A stretch of DNA of 6,496 nucleotides. Source: CAZHJE01 sp964532965. Lineage in GTDB: Bacteria; Patescibacteriota; WWE3; UBA101185; UBA10185. Positions 5,339 to 6,496 of the stretch are shown here, in pieces. The position numbers were made by a program, and so were the translations under genes. The stretch lies in the NCBI GenBank assembly GCA_964532965.1, contig CAZHJE010000039.1:1-6496 (forward strand), read 5' to 3'. Within the stretch, counting starts at the first letter, position 1. Every line of letters starts with the position of its first letter. Below the pieces are notes generated by a model. That model had not been told where the DNA came from. It was given only the letters and a program-made list of their open reading frames with translations, and searched no databases.

Positions 5339-5743
5339 CTAGCTTTTTGAAACCCTCAGTTTCCAAGATTCAGCATATTTAACTAAATCCTTACCCCGAA
5401 CAATATAAGTAATCTCAAACCTCTCTTTACGCTTGGTATAATTCTGAAATTCCAAAATAAAATGTTCCAAAATATCCCCAATAGGCACATCAATTTCGAC
5501 TAACACACCCTTTTGTTCTTTTGCATACCTTTCGGCTGTTTTTTTATCGTCAGTAAAGTATTGTCTCACTAAATGCTCGTGTTTTTTAAGAGTACCGATG
5601 TCCTTATTTAGGTCATGTGGGTAATCAAGATCTCCTTTTTCCCTTAACCTGAGAATTTTCTGCCAGTTACTGCGATATTTTTTTAGCACTTCGGATGAGT
5701 ATTCTTTATATTCAACTGCTTTCAGACCTCTATATAATTTCAT
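5339..5743 (-). CDS. Candidate ADP-ribosyltransferase-fold protein next to a macro domain
   Basis: The family is not firmly recognised. The 134 residues begin with MKLYRGL, where Arg5 in a YRG strand resembles the NAD-binding Arg of R-S-E ADP-ribosyltransferases. YFTDDKKTAERYAKE (62-76) resembles the central S-T-S strand and following helix, with Thr64 at the Ser position, and KGVLVEIDVP (78-87) is a likely next strand. RFEITYIV (108-115) offers Glu110 as a possible catalytic Glu. Residues 10-55 are charged and helical. It has no signal peptide or membrane segment, so it should act in the cytoplasm. It starts three bases after the macro gene's stop with no clear Shine-Dalgarno sequence, so translation is probably coupled. 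It may ADP-ribosylate a target that the macro protein restores. It does not look like DarT. Fold and activity are inferences from short motifs and the neighbour. Confidence 0.5.
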   Translation of the reverse strand: MKLYRGLKAVEYKEYSSEVLKKYRSNWQKILRLREKGDLDYPHDLNKDIGTLKKHEHLVRQYFTDDKKTAERYAKEQKGVLVEIDVPIGDILEHFILEFQNYTKRKERFEITYIVRGKDLVKYAESWKLRVSKS

Positions 5744-5746
5744 GGC

Positions 5747-6268
5747 TTAATTATCTAACTCAATAACTTCTACATTTTCAGGTAAGACATTTTTCATGTT
5801 GTCGTATGCACTCTTGGTTAGCACTACTAAATATCCTTCAAAACCCTTTGTTTCAGACTCTATGTGCAAAATAGCATCTGAGATTTCTTTTGCTACCTCG
5901 TCTTCAGGTAGTCCTACTGTTCCTGCACCAAGTAAAGGAAATGCAATAGATTTATAACCTTCTTTAATTGCTTTATCCATAGCAATAATTGCTGACATAT
6001 GTACTGAGGCCATAGGTAATTTTTCATCACTCCCCCAATCCATTGTCGGAATATGGTAAACAGCCCTAGCATTGAGTTTACCTGCGGTTGTTGAGTAAAC
6101 CTTGCCTAAATCGCCTACCGCATGCTTTACCGCCTCTTCAAAAATTTCTTTGCCACCTTGTTTTTTTATCCAGCGCGCAAGTCCCCCTCCAGGTGTGAAA
6201 TCTGTGTCACTGGCATTAACTATTACATCTGCATCAACTTTTGTGATATCTCCAATAAATACTTTCAT
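5747..6268 (-). CDS. Macro-domain protein (ADP-ribose binding)
   Basis: This is a single macro domain over nearly all of its 173 residues. FIGDITKVDADVIVNAS (4-20) is the first ADP-ribose-binding strand, with Asn18; TPGGGLARWI (25-34) is the glycine-rich loop, normally GGGVD/A-AI; YHIP (71-74) precedes the next strand; and FPLLGAGTVGLPEDEVA (110-126) is the phosphate-binding loop and helix. Such proteins bind ADP-ribose, and many remove it from proteins or nucleic acid or deacetylate O-acetyl-ADP-ribose. The start has a good Shine-Dalgarno sequence five bases upstream, directly after the stop of the Nudix-like gene. The ADP-ribosyltransferase-like gene follows after three bases. This context suggests that it reverses or controls an ADP-ribosylation made by its neighbour, as DarG does for DarT, but the order is reversed. 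The domain is certain; the hydrolase role is inferred. Confidence 0.95.
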   Translation of the reverse strand: MKVFIGDITKVDADVIVNASDTDFTPGGGLARWIKKQGGKEIFEEAVKHAVGDLGKVYSTTAGKLNARAVYHIPTMDWGSDEKLPMASVHMSAIIAMDKAIKEGYKSIAFPLLGAGTVGLPEDEVAKEISDAILHIESETKGFEGYLVVLTKSAYDNMKNVLPENVEVIELDN

Positions 6269-6272
6269 TTTT

Positions 6273-6280
6273 ACCTCCCT
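6273..6280 (-). promoter_or_regulatory. Shine-Dalgarno sequence of the macro gene
   Basis: The minus strand reads AGGGAGGT, beginning immediately after the TAA stop of the upstream gene (6283-6281), with its GGAGG core five bases before the macro ATG at 6268. It shows that this gene is translated from the middle of a polycistronic message, unlike the leaderless genes to its left. Confidence 0.75.
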
Positions 6281-6496
6281 TTAGCCAAAGAAAATAGGTA
6301 TATCTTCAAAATTTTTACTAAATGTATAAAGTTCTGGTGGTCTGTAGCTAACCCCTTCTTTATATTTGCCAATGGGCTCAATAAAATTCTGGTTCTTAAT
6401 TAATTTATGGAAATTGCCTTTGTCAGGTTCCTCGGTTGTTACAACTTTATATAAATCATACAACTCGTTTATTGTGAATGTGTCACCTAACAAGGC
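6281..6496 (-). CDS. C-terminal part of a probable NrtR-like Nudix regulator
   Basis: Seventy-one codons plus the stop are visible; the frame is open to the window edge. The TTG at 6493 is not a credible start, because the frame reads through it as Ala-Leu-Leu-Gly-Asp. The segment FTINELYDLYK, then DKGNFHKLIKNQNFIEPIG, then RPPELYTF matches the winged helix found after the Nudix domain in NrtR-type proteins (pattern: FTLxELxxLYE, DxxNFxxK, GRPAxLYxF). NrtR binds ADP-ribose and represses NAD-metabolism genes in several bacteria; related proteins are active ADP-ribose hydrolases. The Nudix box would be outside the window. Twelve bases separate it from the macro gene, so the two are one operon and share the ADP-ribose theme. 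It could be a different Nudix subfamily with the same tail. Confidence 0.62.
   Translation of the reverse strand, partial: ALLGDTFTINELYDLYKVVTTEEPDKGNFHKLIKNQNFIEPIGKYKEGVSYRPPELYTFSKNFEDIPIFFG

Noticed and set aside
5339..6268. Canonical DarT-DarG toxin-antitoxin pair
   Set aside because: The macro gene comes first rather than second, the macro protein is a single short domain, and the small partner lacks recognisable DarT sequence. Only a functional analogy is kept.
6102..6403. Two plus-strand reading frames opposite the macro and Nudix-like genes
   Set aside because: Both are antisense to strongly supported coding sequence, and their translations show no domain.
1..6496. CRISPR array, insertion sequence or duplicated attachment site
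   Set aside because: No regularly spaced repeats, no transposase or integrase and no terminal inverted repeats were seen. I found no second copy of the tRNA 3' end.

Overview
The window is AT-rich bacterial DNA that reads cleanly in the standard bacterial code. TAA, TAG and TGA all occur as stops at sensible gene ends, so the recoded TGA of Gracilibacteria/Absconditabacteria is unlikely. Genes are compact, short and accessory in character, and every plus-strand protein gene looks leaderless: a -10 box lies six bases before the ATG and no Shine-Dalgarno sequence is present. This would suit a small-genome lineage such as Patescibacteria/CPR, but no marker gene settles the taxonomy and that placement is a low-confidence inference.

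Layout. Positions 1-39 (minus) hold the first codons of an unidentified gene with a strong Shine-Dalgarno sequence and a TTG start. Its promoter region carries a perfect 6-bp inverted repeat. A tRNA-Pro(GGG) with encoded CCA (161-237) follows, with its own promoter and an intrinsic terminator. Five protein genes come next, each apparently transcribed alone: a winged-helix/Fic protein whose catalytic His is replaced by Gln (355-1401), a polymerase-beta-type nucleotidyltransferase (1453-2187), a convergent GNAT acetyltransferase (2210-2683, minus), a PLP-dependent group II decarboxylase-like enzyme (2741-4090) and a class I/II aminotransferase (4151-5269).

The right end is a minus-strand operon entering from beyond position 6496: the C-terminus of a probable NrtR-like Nudix regulator (6281-6496), a macro-domain protein (5747-6268) and a small protein with ADP-ribosyltransferase-like motifs (5339-5743). 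The genes are separated by 12 and 3 bases. These three would act on one metabolite theme: a probable ADP-ribose sensor, an ADP-ribose binder or hydrolase, and a candidate NAD-consuming transferase. This is the most interesting element of the window. It could be a toxin-antitoxin or reversible modification module with gene order opposite to DarT-DarG and a toxin that does not look like DarT.

Overall the window looks like accessory cargo next to a tRNA gene. Several genes encode enzymes that transfer nucleotidyl, acyl or ADP-ribosyl groups, or PLP enzymes acting on amino compounds. No insertion sequence, CRISPR array or duplicated attachment site was seen.
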